Assembly (NCBI RefSeq): GCF_963576545.1
Contig: NC_083648.1
Location: 14,468,005-14,532,004, forward strand
Direction: 5' to 3'
DNA length: 64,000 nt
DNA from: Limanda limanda
Lineage: Eukaryota > Chordata > Actinopteri > Pleuronectiformes > Pleuronectidae
The notes below the pieces were generated by a model. It saw only the letters and a list, made by a program, of their open reading frames with translations, made no database searches and was not told where the DNA came from. Positions 11,391-44,870 of the stretch are shown one piece after another (position 1 is the first letter of the stretch; each line of letters begins with the position of its first letter). The translations under genes and the position numbers were made by a program.

Positions 11391-14300
11391 CCCTCACACT
11401 CACACTCACACATGCACAGTGGTGTCAGATGGGGACAAGACAGTGTGCTATTTCCTCCTCTGTATTTCAAACCTGACAGCTTGAATTGCACCTGCTTCCC
11501 CTCACTGCGTCAAAGTGGAAAGAGGTTAAGAGAAAACCACAACGTAATCGGCAGGGACACATGACTGCAAATTCATTTTTGTATAGAGCTTTTGTCAGCA
11601 TGCAAACATTTACAACTTGTCCCACTTTCATGTATATTTTTAGTCATGTGTAGGATATTAAAAGGATCAATATTTATCCGGAAGGAACATACAAAACTTG
11701 AGCAGAAGTAGTTTGCATCCTCCAAAGTAAACTGTATAGCTCAATGGCTGTCATTGAATGCAGCTCCCTGTTGTGGGCCTTCCTGCAACTGTGTACTGTT
11801 ACAGTTATTGCAGTGACGGTCTGTAATGGGAGTGTAATGTGTATTTGCGGCCTTCGTGATAGATGAGCTGTCAGGGTTTGGCACACAAAAGCTCTGGGAC
11901 ATTTCCTCAGTGGAGTGAGAGTTCACATCAGCCAGCCAGTGTCATTTACAGAAGGCTGGGAAATAGCAGAGTGTTGAGATGATAGGGAAGCTTAAGGTGG
12001 AAAGTTGCGTTCATCAGGGAGGAGCGAGAGCAAATAAGGGTGGACGAAGGTGAAAGATTCGATGGTTCGACTGAGGGAAAAGGGGGATTGTATCGGTCAA
12101 GGTTTAATCTGATAGATTTAGATTAGAGACAAAGTTTGCAGGGGTTTCTAGAATATTCTGAGATTCCTGCATTTTCATTTGGCTCATTATTTCAGATAAT
12201 AAAACAATATTACAATTACCACAATACAATTTGACATGGACATTATGACGGTTATTTTTCTCCTGAGCCACAGAAGACATTGTGCAACTGATTTCTGTTG
12301 CACTCAGTAGTACTCCTACTAACTAGTGCACTGATCTCAACTTGCAAAATTGGTGGAGTTTCCCTTTACCTAAAACCACACACACACACACACATACACA
12401 CACACACACGCAAGCACCTCTTCCTGTTGTCGGTTGGTTAAGAGTATGTGTGTGTAGAGTTTGCTCAACCTCAGTGTGTTGATTCCTGTTGCTCTTTGCA
12501 CAAACTTGAGCAGCTCTGACGAAAAACAAGTCACACCAGTGCCCTTATCTGTAAGATACAAGATATGAGGTTGATGTTGAAATATATCGCTGATGTCACT
12601 GAGCAGAAAAGGGGAAATATCTCTCCCTACATTTGACAAGATTAAACGCAGAATGAAACCTGATAGTATTACTTGATGGGCCAAATGAGCAAACCATCTG
12701 TTTGCTGCAAAGCTTGGCTCAGCACCCGCACCTCTAATTGGACGAGGGGAATACGGTCATTTGGGTTCTGACAAATAGAGAAGTGGTTGTGGTTCTCTCC
12801 AAGCAGGAAGTTTAGGGGAATTAAGCTGTAGTCACAAATGAGATAAAGTGATGAAAAGACCCAGAGATAGCATATTGAGAATTGTAATGAATTGGAAAAT
12901 CTGGACTGTAGCGGCGCAGAGGAGAAAAGGAAAGACGCAGAGAGGCGCAGAGGCACTGGCGGACACTCAGCTGCTCTAGAAGAAGGGAAGAGGGGAAATT
13001 CCACGGCAATGTCAAGAGTTTCACAGAGAGCCCAGATCTTCGGAGGGTTTACTAATGTGTCTCCTGTTGAGTCACAACAATATCAGACTTCTCGTTTTTT
13101 ACATTGTGGGTCAAAGAAAACTCCAATTGGAGGTTAGAGTGACCTGCTGCTTCCATTGATGAGCAGTCTATCGGATTAGTCACTCCAAAAGACATACATG
13201 CTCTTGCAGGGCTTTATTCCATGAATTAAAATAGATCTCTTTCCATTAGTAATACTATGAATAACAGGACTAAACGGACACAACTAATAATGTCACTATC
13301 TGACTAAATATGAACTCATCAAAATACCACCATGACTTTTTCCTTTTGTCAGACGTATACAGACTGTTTTTTGGATCTCACTGAGTGTGCTGGCACATTT
13401 CACCAGAACATTGGCTAGGTAAAGGGTTAGCACTGCAGCTGGGGCTCTACCACAGATTGTCACCCAGGGATTAAAGGCCTGCTGTGAAAATTAGAGATGA
13501 CTTATCACCGGCTTTGTATTAAACAGTCGTCCAGCAGTAGAAACTGGTCCAAAGAGAGAGGGAGGGAAGGGGTGGAACAGAAAGACAGCTGAGTTGTGAC
13601 AGTTTTTACATAGGAAATACATTGTGATATTTTCCCTTCGTATTGCATATGTATATCCAAATAAACCAGAGGAAGGGTTCTTTTATTGCCCTATGACCAG
13701 GCTGATATATTGCCATACAACACTATAGGTGCAGGTGTGTTTACAGAGAAAGTGGTTGCAGTATGTGTATCTCTTTATAGTTTGAAAAACATTGCAATGT
13801 GATTAAGTGAGTTACAGACAATACACAGGATCAGTCAGACAACTCCGTGTCAGCGCGCAGCTCCAAAATCTGTTAAGATTCCTGCAGATGCCGAGGCCAC
13901 TATATCTCCATGGCTACCGGATATTGCAGCATCAGGTCAAAATCAAATTCTTGGAGTCTCTCTTTAGCCTCTCTGGCTTTCCTCTGGATGCTCGGGTTGT
14001 GGTGGCAGAAGCCTCGAGTCAATAACAAAACAGGAGAGTTGGCAGTAGCAGCTACTTCAGTGTTGTCTTGGGTTAGCCTTTTTCATAATGGGCTGCTGAC
14101 CTGCAACCAAACTACACACGTCTGCATCTTTGTGAAAAGTCGTTTCCTGAGTATCTAGACACTCTGTGTTACTCTGAATTTATTACCGTGTACTAACAGA
14201 GTCCAGTTTGGTTCTGTGCAGTTCACTTTTTATATTGTGGGCTGTGAGTGTGAGGCTGAGCTGAGGTGTCTCATTATTGTATCTGAATCGAAGATGAGTT

Positions 14301-14559
14301 AATGTGTTAACTTAAACTCGCTCTATTTCTTTAACTTCTTCTCTATCCTCGTACTTCATTAAGTCCCTTGTTTATCTTGATTCTGCCTCACTCTTTCTTG
14401 TCTCAAAATCACTATCACGACATTTACTTCTGAGGACTTTTTTCTACTGCGCATGGCTTTCCTTTGCTCTTGTGTTTATCCTGTAACTAATTTCCCTTCA
14501 TTTCTCCTTCTTCATCTTCTTACTGTGTTTACCTTAATCTTTCCTTCCTCCCTTGTCCC
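11391..14559. other. intergenic stretch upstream of mbnl1, nothing recognised
   Basis: Apart from a small interrupted CA repeat at about 12376-12410, I see no exon with convincing flanks, no RNA gene and no transposon. Open frames are short and unrelated between strands. Confidence 0.5.
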
Positions 14560-14936
14560 TCCCTCAGTCCCCGGCCTCACTGGAAAGGCAAGGGCAGTGT
14601 TGCTGTAACTGAGCCAGCACTTCCTGGTGTTGTTTTGGGGGGGGCGTGGCTTGCCTTCGGTGAGGCAGAGAGGGAGGGAGAGTGGACTGCAGGATCTGTA
14701 TGCCCAGTGCAGTCAGGGCTCTGTCCTTCTCCTCCTCCTCGTCGTCCTTCTCCTCCTCCACAGCTGTTGCTACTGCCGCCCAGTGAGCAGCACTTCCATC
14801 GGGCAGCAGACAGACGATCAGGAGGCTGGCGAGTCAGTAGAGACACAGACCAGCCCGTCTCAGTACAGCTCAGCCCAGCTCAGCCACTTCAAGAGGCAGG
14901 GGAGGGGAGACACTAGCGCACACTGCCAGTGCTGCA

Positions 14937-14981
<45 letters not shown>

Positions 14982-15284
14982 ATTACACAGACAACCACTC
15001 CTCCTCTCCCTCTCTCTCTCTCCCTCTCTCTCTCTCTCCCTCTCTCTCTCACTCTGGTGCTCGGCTCTGCACAGCTCCTCCACTCATTCGCTGCTGATTC
15101 ACTCGCTCACTCGCTTGCCTCTCTTCTGCCAGTCGCTCTGCCTTGCTGCACTCTGCCTGCCTGAGAATGGTCCAGCCGGTGCCTGGGGGTCTGCTGTCGC
15201 GGCCTGTCTGAACACACGCATAAACACACAGAGCCAATCGACACGCGGAAGCACACACACACAAACTGGAGAGCTATGTGAGAG
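14560..15284 (+). promoter_or_regulatory. mbnl1: candidate mbnl1 promoter and first noncoding exon
   Basis: This is a GC-rich block in AT-rich surroundings, with a G-run followed by GCGTGGC (14638-14650, an SP/KLF-type site) and many CTCC repeats. It ends at a good plus-strand donor (GAGAG|GTAAGA, exon end 15284). It contains a (CA)n at 14937-14976 and an imperfect (CT)n at about 15007-15053. Open frames here (up to 156 codons) are low-complexity and overlap on both strands, so I read it as untranslated. Assignment to mbnl1 rests on orientation and on the absence of another plus-strand gene before the mbnl1 start exon at 22.5 kb. MBNL1 is known to use several alternative 5' noncoding exons. 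Confidence 0.45.
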
Positions 15285-15678
15285 GTAAGATCTCGGTTCA
15301 TAACCCTCCTCCTTATCTCATTGGTTTATCTCGATCTTTCCTCCTGTGTGTGCTGCAGTCTTCACTTTCCAAAGTAGGCGCCTGTGCAGTGGAGCATAGG
15401 TGGAGATATGGGGATTGTTTGCCTTACTGTCTGCTGTGTATGCACATTCAGCATGTGAGCCACAGGGTTAACGTCTGTTTGCTGTGGCTTTTTTAAATAG
15501 ATATAGGCAGGCACACACACGTGCACGTATACACACAGACAACACACACAGTTAGACACATTCTTTGCTCAAAGCAGACAGTCACACAATAGCTACTTCC
15601 TCAGGGTAGCGCTAGTTAGCAGGGAAATCTGCTCTGTGTGAGTGTGTGTGTATGTTTTGAGGGCCGTGGTTGTTCCAG

Positions 15679-15790
15679 GAAGCAGTGGAGAAGATCAATA
15701 GATCGCCCACTCAGCTTTCATTCCCTTCATCTGACTCAACATTGGACATGTTGGGAGTTATCCTGCAGGGCTTGGTTAACAAGGAGAATG
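15679..15790 (+). other. exon-like segment with coding character, upstream of mbnl1
   Basis: A 112-nt segment is bounded by an acceptor (GTTGTTCCAG ending 15678) and a donor (GTAAAA from 15791). One frame is open throughout and reads EAVEKINRSPTQLSFPSSDS followed by TLDMLGVILQGLVNKEN, which looks like real protein (balanced composition, no low complexity). No upstream in-frame ATG is present in the immediate flank: the ATG at 15653 reads straight into TGA. It may be an alternative N-terminal or 5'UTR exon of mbnl1, or an exon of another transcript. I do not recognise the peptide. Confidence 0.35.
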
Positions 15791-16019
15791 GTAAAATGTG
15801 TTTCTCCCTTACCTCTTCCCTCCCTTGCTGCGTCAGCCCAAAGGGGGAAGCATGGTTTTGCATGTGTGCCTGTGTGTTTCTGCGTGTGTTTGCTGTGTAA
15901 GGCAAACTCCCGCCCCGCTGCATGTAAATTATGTGTGACATGTGAAGCCGCTGCTACCTTATATGGCGAGCACAGTATTTCAGTACAGTAGAATCTTGCC
16001 AAGTATTCCGGGTCGCGGG

Positions 16020-16263
16020 AGGAGAGAGTGTGTGAGAGGGTGACTCTGTCTGTGGGAGTGTGTGTGTGTCTCGCTGTGTGTGTGTGACTAAGTGAGTGTT
16101 TGCATGCGTCTGTCAGAGGGGGGAGTTAACTGAGAGAGAGGAAGAAGGAAGAAAGTTGAAGAAGAAGGAAAGAGGGGCAAGAACGAGTAAGAGAGAGAGA
16201 CAAGGAGAAGTAGACCAAGTAAATGGAGGGATTTTACTTGTCGATGTTTAAACTGGAGTAAAA
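16020..16263 (+). other. mbnl1: candidate alternative 5'UTR exon of mbnl1
   Basis: A purine-rich (GA-rich) segment ends in a strong donor (AAA|GTAAGTAG, exon end 16263). A 12-codon frame starts with ATG at 16223 (MEGFYLSMFKLE) and stops just before the donor, so it would be an upstream ORF if transcribed. The 5' limit is arbitrary. Confidence 0.3.
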
Positions 16264-18586
16264 GTAAGTAGTTTCTTAATTTATAAAGGTTTGGGAGATT
16301 ATGTGAGATAACCCTGTAAGGTTTTCCCTTCTTTTCAGAAGTTGAATTTGTCTGTGGGGATCATACTAAGATAAATGGACCTTAAGCGTTTTCATATGGG
16401 GATTATATCTGGCTATTAGTCAGACTCAAAAACAATAATTTTAGTTCGTTTTTTTGCAAGAGTTGTATTCTTTATTAGAGCCCAAAAACGAATTATAGCC
16501 CGGCGTGTGTCTGGTGAAATACAGATGGTATAAAAGTGGTATAAGAGCTAGGGAGCCTTCAGAGCTAAACAGTAAACTCCAGCCTGGACTCCCTCTTCTC
16601 CTCTCTTTGTCCCTCTCCTCTCCACCTCTGCCCTCCTCCCCTCGCCTCTCTGTGTGTTTCCTTTTGGTGGTTTGTCCGTGGTTGGGGCGATGATGAGGAA
16701 TGTTGTTGTTGTGACTTACTGAGATTCAGGGTGGCTCAGACGGTAGCTCACACACAAGTATGTGCAGACGTGCAAGCATGCGCCGCACAGACAGATGTGT
16801 GGCAGATTTCATTGTCGAGACCCACAAATCCCCGTAGCAGCACCGATGCAGGTAGACTGCTGATTTCTGTCTTGTAGAAGCCTGAGAAACATGATGTTCA
16901 TGTCAATGTATATGTAGTAGGTAGAAATGTCAAATATCACATTACTCTTTATGTCTTTGATTGCATATGCTTTTAAATTGAGGTGCAAATTGCTCTCCTT
17001 AAATGTGTATTGCCTATGATTTAGAATCTGCCCTACAGACAGGATTATATGCATGATTGAATCTTCGCTGACAGTTTAAGCCTTTATTACACGAGGGCAT
17101 CTCTGTATGTTCCTACTGTGTTATGACCACATTTCAACCCTTGTGAGCAACAGTTTGACACAGCTTTGGCTGAGTAAGACACCTTCCACTTCCACTAAGC
17201 TAAAATGAATTAGCTTCAACAACTGTAGGAGAGACAGTTATTTATTACACCAGTGATTTAATTTAATTGAGTCCTAAACCTGCCATCATACATTTCAGTT
17301 AATATTATTTATTATCAAGCAATAAGTAATTTTCAGGTTTCTGTTTTCAGACATTGCAGTACGGAGAATACACAGTCAGTGTTGGTCTGTGTCTGAACTA
17401 CACAGTCATGGTCAAAAGCAGGACAAGCAGCATGTGAAGCTGCTGTTTGTGCGGGCAGTAATAAGTGTGGAGTTATTTCTCGGTTGTTCTGTCCAAAGGT
17501 TCACGTGTCAACACAGGCCTTGTCCTTGTTTTTCTACCCCTCAATAGCTGCATCAGCTACTGCTCACAGCCGCAGCATCTTCATCCCTGAAGGAGAGGCC
17601 AACAACATTTAATATCACCTTCTAGGCCCAACATTATCTGACTCGCATTCTCTTTTAAACCTCCCTATCAAGCCATTGTTTCTATCGTTGTTAATGCAGT
17701 GGATCTACGTGGACCTAAGTCAGTGAATGAGGGTATGCTACATGCATTAGCAACATCTGCCCTCTATGAAAACGATTGCATCAGTGATAATAAAAGAAGA
17801 AGATAAAATATACTGATAAATAAAATGAAGATTCTGTGTTCACCCTGTGATAATGGTGTTAAGACACAGTGGTGCACGCTCAAAAATGTAAGAAAGTCCG
17901 TTCATTGTTCTTAATTACTCAAAACTGCCCTGACGTGTTTTTTTATTCATATTTGTCTTTGGGATAACAACTTGATTAAGCCATACCGGTGTATATATTC
18001 GGATGGATGCAAATACATGGATAAAAAACAGCCTCTCAGTAGGGTGGTAATCCATCAGTATCTGCTCAAATGGCTTAATTTCAGAATGGCATAGATTTCA
18101 CAATCGTTATACCCAATGGAGGGATGAACATCATTCCTTTGTAAGATATTACCTCATCGAATATATTATCCTCCATCCTAAAAGTCTCCAACGAGGGTTC
18201 AATTAGTTTGAGATCTGCTGCCTGGTGAGGTTATAGCATTCACATTGCATGAGCATGCATCAGTTGTTCATTTGTTATGCCTTTTCCGCTCTTGGATTTT
18301 TCAGAAATTTGTCACCTGTTTCTATATGTAGAAAACATGTCTCAGCACATTGACATAGGCGACATCAATTTGAGCCAATGAGCCACTCATTAAACCGTAG
18401 TCAAGCCATTATCCCCCACTGTCTGTTGACTACATCACATCCTTACACACACATACACACACACAAAGATGCAGTGTTGCACACAGGCAGATATTCACCA
18501 CGGCTTAAGAATACTCAGTGTCAGGACACATAGAGGTTTTGTATAGGTTTGCATTTGTGTGTCTTGCCTGTGTGTGTGTGTGTGTG

Positions 18587-18635
<49 letters not shown>

Positions 18636-21600
18636 CGCGTGCGAGTGCATAGCTCTGTCCATGTATGCTAAACAAGAGATCACATTGTCTCCAGTGGTTC
18701 GCTCTCAGAGGAATCAATAGCCATTGTTGGTTGTGTGTTCCTTGGCTAAGACTCACTTTCAGAAATGCATTGCTTAATCTGATGACAAATAAGTCAAACT
18801 CCTAGTTGAGATATGTTAACACCAGGCCGGATGATAACCATGGTGGAGATTATGCTGTTTATGTGAGCTGCGTTTCATCAACAACCTTTATTTATAACAA
18901 AACCAAACTCAAATATCAATTGTTACATTCATAATTTCTTTTTAGTGCAATGTACTGTTGCCCTAACTCTATAATGCCTACAGACCTCATTTGGCTCAAC
19001 CATATGGAAGGTGTTGGAGAGCTATGCTGGATAGAGTAGCAGGCTTTGGTTTCTGTATGTGTGTGTGACAGTATAAGGGAGATCAAGAGACAGCGAGGAG
19101 AACAAGCTCACGTGTCCATATATGCACCCGTGTATGTGTGTGCATAAAGGTCAGTGAGGGCAATATTGAACTGCTGTATCCTGAGCGCATGGAACAGCAG
19201 CAGGAGCAGCAGCAGCAGTGAGACCTTGGGTGTTGCATTTCCTTCAGCATCCTCCGCTGTTTTGACCTGTCTCAGCACACTGTCACCCTGACTACACTTC
19301 CATCAATATGCTGAAACCACTCCTTTTACTGAACGGCAGCAAACCAGAAGAGAAGAACGCCTCCTTCTCTGCAGTCAAAGCCGAAAATAGAAGCTCAAGC
19401 TGGAAGCTATGGGTTTGTTGGTTTGGTTGCCATAGCATTTTGAAAATATAGTTTTGTAATATATACAGAGAATAATATCTTGATCTGTGCTTCAGCTTTG
19501 TCTCCTCTCACACTGCGTCAGTTAGTGTAGTCAGTATGTTATTTCTTGCAGAATAGCGCCTCTGGTAACTCATGACCTGTGGTGTCAAGCATTGCCAAAC
19601 TCGTCAAATAATGTGGCATTCAGTTGTTTCTCAGGAAGTCTTATCATAACTGTGGACCACACCCTCTTTCTTGTTGTCTCTAGCAGCTAGTCACAATGAC
19701 AACTTCAAGACCAGCCCAGATTAGCATGTCCCTTAGATTGCTCTAACTTTTCACTCAGTTGAGACATGCCTTCATAACAAAACACCTCACTGTGTTCCAG
19801 AAAACTTCATAATCTCACAGCACCATCCATCACAGCCCATCATGCAAATCACTTGCAGGTTTTATGCATAGTTCAGGCTTTTTGTTGGAGGTGACGGGTG
19901 GATTTCGACAGCGTCTTCACTTCGTTGAGTACTGAGTTGTTTTGTGACTCATTACCAAGAGAAACGAAAAGAAGGGGAAGGCTTGCTTTTGCTTGTCTGT
20001 GCCACTGAAGCATATGCTGGTGTCACATGACTGTGAGCCGATGGTGTTGTGCTGATACTGAAGATATACTTCCCTTCCTGCAGCAACATTATGTTTCTAC
20101 CACGTGTCCGATAGAGTGATAGAAACCTCGCGGGCTCGCTCGCTCGCCATCTTCCCTTCCTCCATTGTGTTTGACCTTGCACCAGCTTGCAAGACCTTGA
20201 AGTCCGAGGGAGTGCTGCTGAACGCAAGCCAGACAGTCACATTGAGGGCAAAAGAGACAGAAGCATGGACTGAGTGGGGGGGGAGAAAAGGAAGACAGAA
20301 GAAGTTTAGTGTCTGCTGGTTAAAACAGTGGTTAGAAGAGAGAAGTAGATCATATTTAACAATCGTCTATTTGAAATGGATGCCTTGGAGACAAACAGCA
20401 CTGACAGTTAAAGTAGGATTAGATAGAGGGAGTGGTACACTGACAAGAAAGACCATAGACATGAAGAAATCAATAGGGGAAGGATGTCCATGTCCAGACA
20501 TGATGGATCATGATGAGTCCTCATTATCGCTCTGGCACTGCCTGGCTATGTTGTCTCCCACAGATATCTGCTCCTCTGACTCGAATAGAAAACAGAAACA
20601 TATTAAGCAGCCAGGCTGAACGCAGCGGTCGTCAGCTTTACCCATGTCAAGACATAACATTCTCTCATTAAGCTTAGGAGTTCAGAAACAGTTGTCGCTT
20701 ACCCGAATTTACCTTATTGCAAGTCATATTTTTCACCCTGTCAGACTTAGCTGCAGTAATAAATTCAAGCAGAGTCAACATTATATGATGTTTAGAACAG
20801 GTCTGAGGGCTTACAGGGTTACGCAGTAAGATAAGACTCGGCTGACTTGGCATTTTCACAGCAATAAAGATCATGATGAATGACTGAGTTCATGGGAATA
20901 GATCCCCCTTAAGCAATGTAAACATAAAATGGCGTGGTGCACATTAGACTGGGGGTTTGTGTGCCAACTTGGTCCAGTCGCTGTTAGTAAGAAATGTTTT
21001 TTAGCATTAAACTGTCTAAGAATTCACTTATAAATGTTTTTATAAAATGTTCTAATCTGTCGTTTGAAAATATTCAATCTTTGCTGATTGTATTTTCTTG
21101 AAAAACAAGTAAAGAGGCTTGTTTGAAGTGCATGATATGGAAGATATTTTGCCGTGTTTGTGTCTTTCATGTGTGCGCCTGGGTGTGTGTATGCTGTGGG
21201 TAGGGCAGTTGTAGAATTTCAGTTACGTTTATGCAGGCAATTCAAAGGTCGTTGGTAGCAGCAGCGCTATATTTGCTATCGAAGGGGCCATCCAAGGTGA
21301 AGCCAAGCAGTTTCCTTCTTCGCTCTGTTTGTCTCTCAAACATGTATCCATGCTGCTGGGTCATCATGACCAGGGCTGTGCTGCTGCATGGCTCTGATAC
21401 AGCGTGTTGCAGTGCTGTAAAGTTATCAACGGTTCATAGCATTGCTGAAGGTGCACATGCTGTTCTGGGAAAGGCGATTTCTCTACACAGGGTGTGGTGA
21501 GTTACCCTGCCTGTGCGATAAGAGCAGAATGGGCCCCCGGGACCCTAATAATTCAGATTCCCCCAGCAAACCATGTACAATGGATTCACCAAAAATAGTA

Positions 21601-22503
21601 ACCGCTGGCAGCAATACAAAGTTCGGAATAAAAAAAAGAAACCACCCGTAATCTCTTCTGCATGTAATAGACGGGAAAATATGAAAGTAAAATTATATTA
21701 TATTATGTTATTATCACAGCACGCAAGTTTACATCTGTGTGAGATCAACACTGAAATAAAGAATAATGTGATCCAGGACCTTTCACGGAAGGTTGTTTGT
21801 TTGAAAGAAACCCATCATATATTCATGTCATAGAAATACTGAACAGTTATTAGTTCAGTCTGTCTCTTTCTCCAGTAGCAGTCAGGTCAGCCTCCTCCCC
21901 CTGCTCTCACCTGGCGCTCAGCCCAGAATGTTGCAGCAACTCTGCTAGCTCTCATTGGTCCTCACACCACTGTGCGAGAAGGGAAATGACTAACCTCTTC
22001 TCCCTCATGCCCTGCCTCGACTTCCCCATTGCTTTCACTCTTCCTTTCTTTCACCTCTAAGCACACTTGCGATGGCCGGCTTTGCTGTATTCGAATGTAA
22101 GTGATACAGGCTTTGATCGGGTTTTCCCTGCATCGGGCAGAAGAGGTGGAAAGTTGTGAATGGCTGCTTTGTGCATTTTCTGTGTGTGTATGAGGGAGAG
22201 TGTGTGGTGTGTATGAGTGTGGCGTGATGAGTGTGTATGCACACCATGTGTGTTTAGAGCGCAGGGAGGGTGAAAGTATTATTTGTCTTTGCTGACACCC
22301 CTGCATATCTGACATTTTTACATATTCTTCATTCCCACAGCTGCATAACTGAGCAGTGGAATGACTTTAAAAATGCTGCAGGTCAGAACCTCTTACGAAA
22401 GATAAACGAGAGAGAAAACAAACCTGGAAGTTTTCTTTGTACACGTATCATCAGACTAATCGCCCTTTCTGCTTGTCCCTCCTTTCTATCTCTCTCTCCC
22501 CAG
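16264..22503 (+). other. mbnl1: intronic stretch upstream of the mbnl1 start exon
   Basis: No convincing coding exon is seen. It contains a GT microsatellite at about 18565-18631 and a short CAG run at about 19195-19219. A 171-codon open frame at 20104-20619 lacks family resemblance, codon bias and splice flanks, and I reject it as a gene. Calling this intron assumes that the 14.6-16.3 kb exons belong to mbnl1. Confidence 0.45.
18565..18631. repeat. (GT)n microsatellite
   Basis: This is a GT run interrupted once by TCC near 18589, grading into a GCGTGCGC-rich tail. Confidence 0.95.
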
Positions 22504-23371
22504 AGGAAGTGCCTTCCCTGATGTCTGCTGCAGCTTTGACCTGCTTCTACAGCTGAAGCACCACCCAGCCCCCCCCCCCCCCCCCCGCCCGCCTTGCACG
22601 CTTGCTGCCACAGAAACACGAGTGCAAGGACGACAGCCACACCCTCCTCGCAGCCTACGCTCCGACCCGCTCGTCCTCTCAACCATCATCGCCATCCACT
22701 CCTCGCAGCAGGGCCACCATCCTCAACTCTCCTCAAACAACGGCCCAGCTCCCCAGCCGCTCTCCACCAGCTGACCAGCCTTACCACAGCAGCTCGACAC
22801 ACCACCAGGCCCACGCAGCATCTCACACACCTTGCCTTTAACCTTCGCCTTTGACCCTGTAAGCCTCCACTTGGTCCTCAGTGTCCTTAACCTTCCTGTA
22901 TCAGGCTTCACCCAGAATATCACCTTTGTTGCCTGCACCACTGCGCCAAACCAGAGGGCTCTCGCTTTGGCCTGTCCGCCTGCTTGCCGCCTCGGCTTGT
23001 GAACGGTGCAGATGAGACTGCTCAGCCAGCAATAAACAGTGAGAGAGGAAAGTCAAGCCGAGACTGGCGACTTAATTGTTAGACCAAGTCGTCTCCTGGA
23101 TATAATCACTTTGTCAGTGGTTGTCTAATAAGGAAAATAATCCATTAACCTCCCCAGCGAAACATCGTGCTGTAACATTTCGCTTTGGACAAGGAGCCGT
23201 CTCAATCAATAGGAACTTTTCTTTTTTGAATGCTTCATTTCAACTTGACACACAAGTATCACAGACTTTAACTGCACCCACAAGTCGACAAAAAAAAGAC
23301 CTTAAAGTTGTGGATTAAAACACTAGAGGTACCTTATTCACGCTTTAACCGATCTCCTCTCGCGTGTTGCC
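22504..23371 (+). other. mbnl1: mbnl1 5'UTR portion of the start exon
   Basis: A textbook acceptor (pyrimidine-rich TCTATCTCTCTCTCCCCAG ending 22503) is followed by 868 nt of untranslated leader leading straight into the mbnl1 ATG. The leader includes a C-homopolymer of about 18 at 22569-22586 that is prone to assembly error, and several short ATG frames. The last 250 nt (about 23120-23371) are AT-rich, non-repetitive and carry a 65-codon frame with no ATG (TTG start at 23121). I believe this part is strongly conserved among vertebrate MBNL1 leaders, but that is from memory. Confidence 0.7.

Positions 23372-44870
<21,499 letters not shown>

Noticed and set aside
14627..15097. 156-codon plus-strand open frame with His-Thr and Ser-Leu runs
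   Set aside because: Much of it is translated CA and CT microsatellite within a presumed 5'UTR exon, and other frames are open at the same place.
20104..20619. 171-codon plus-strand open frame
   Set aside because: It has no recognisable domain, intron-like codon use and no splice or promoter context. It probably arose by chance in the region upstream of the mbnl1 start exon.
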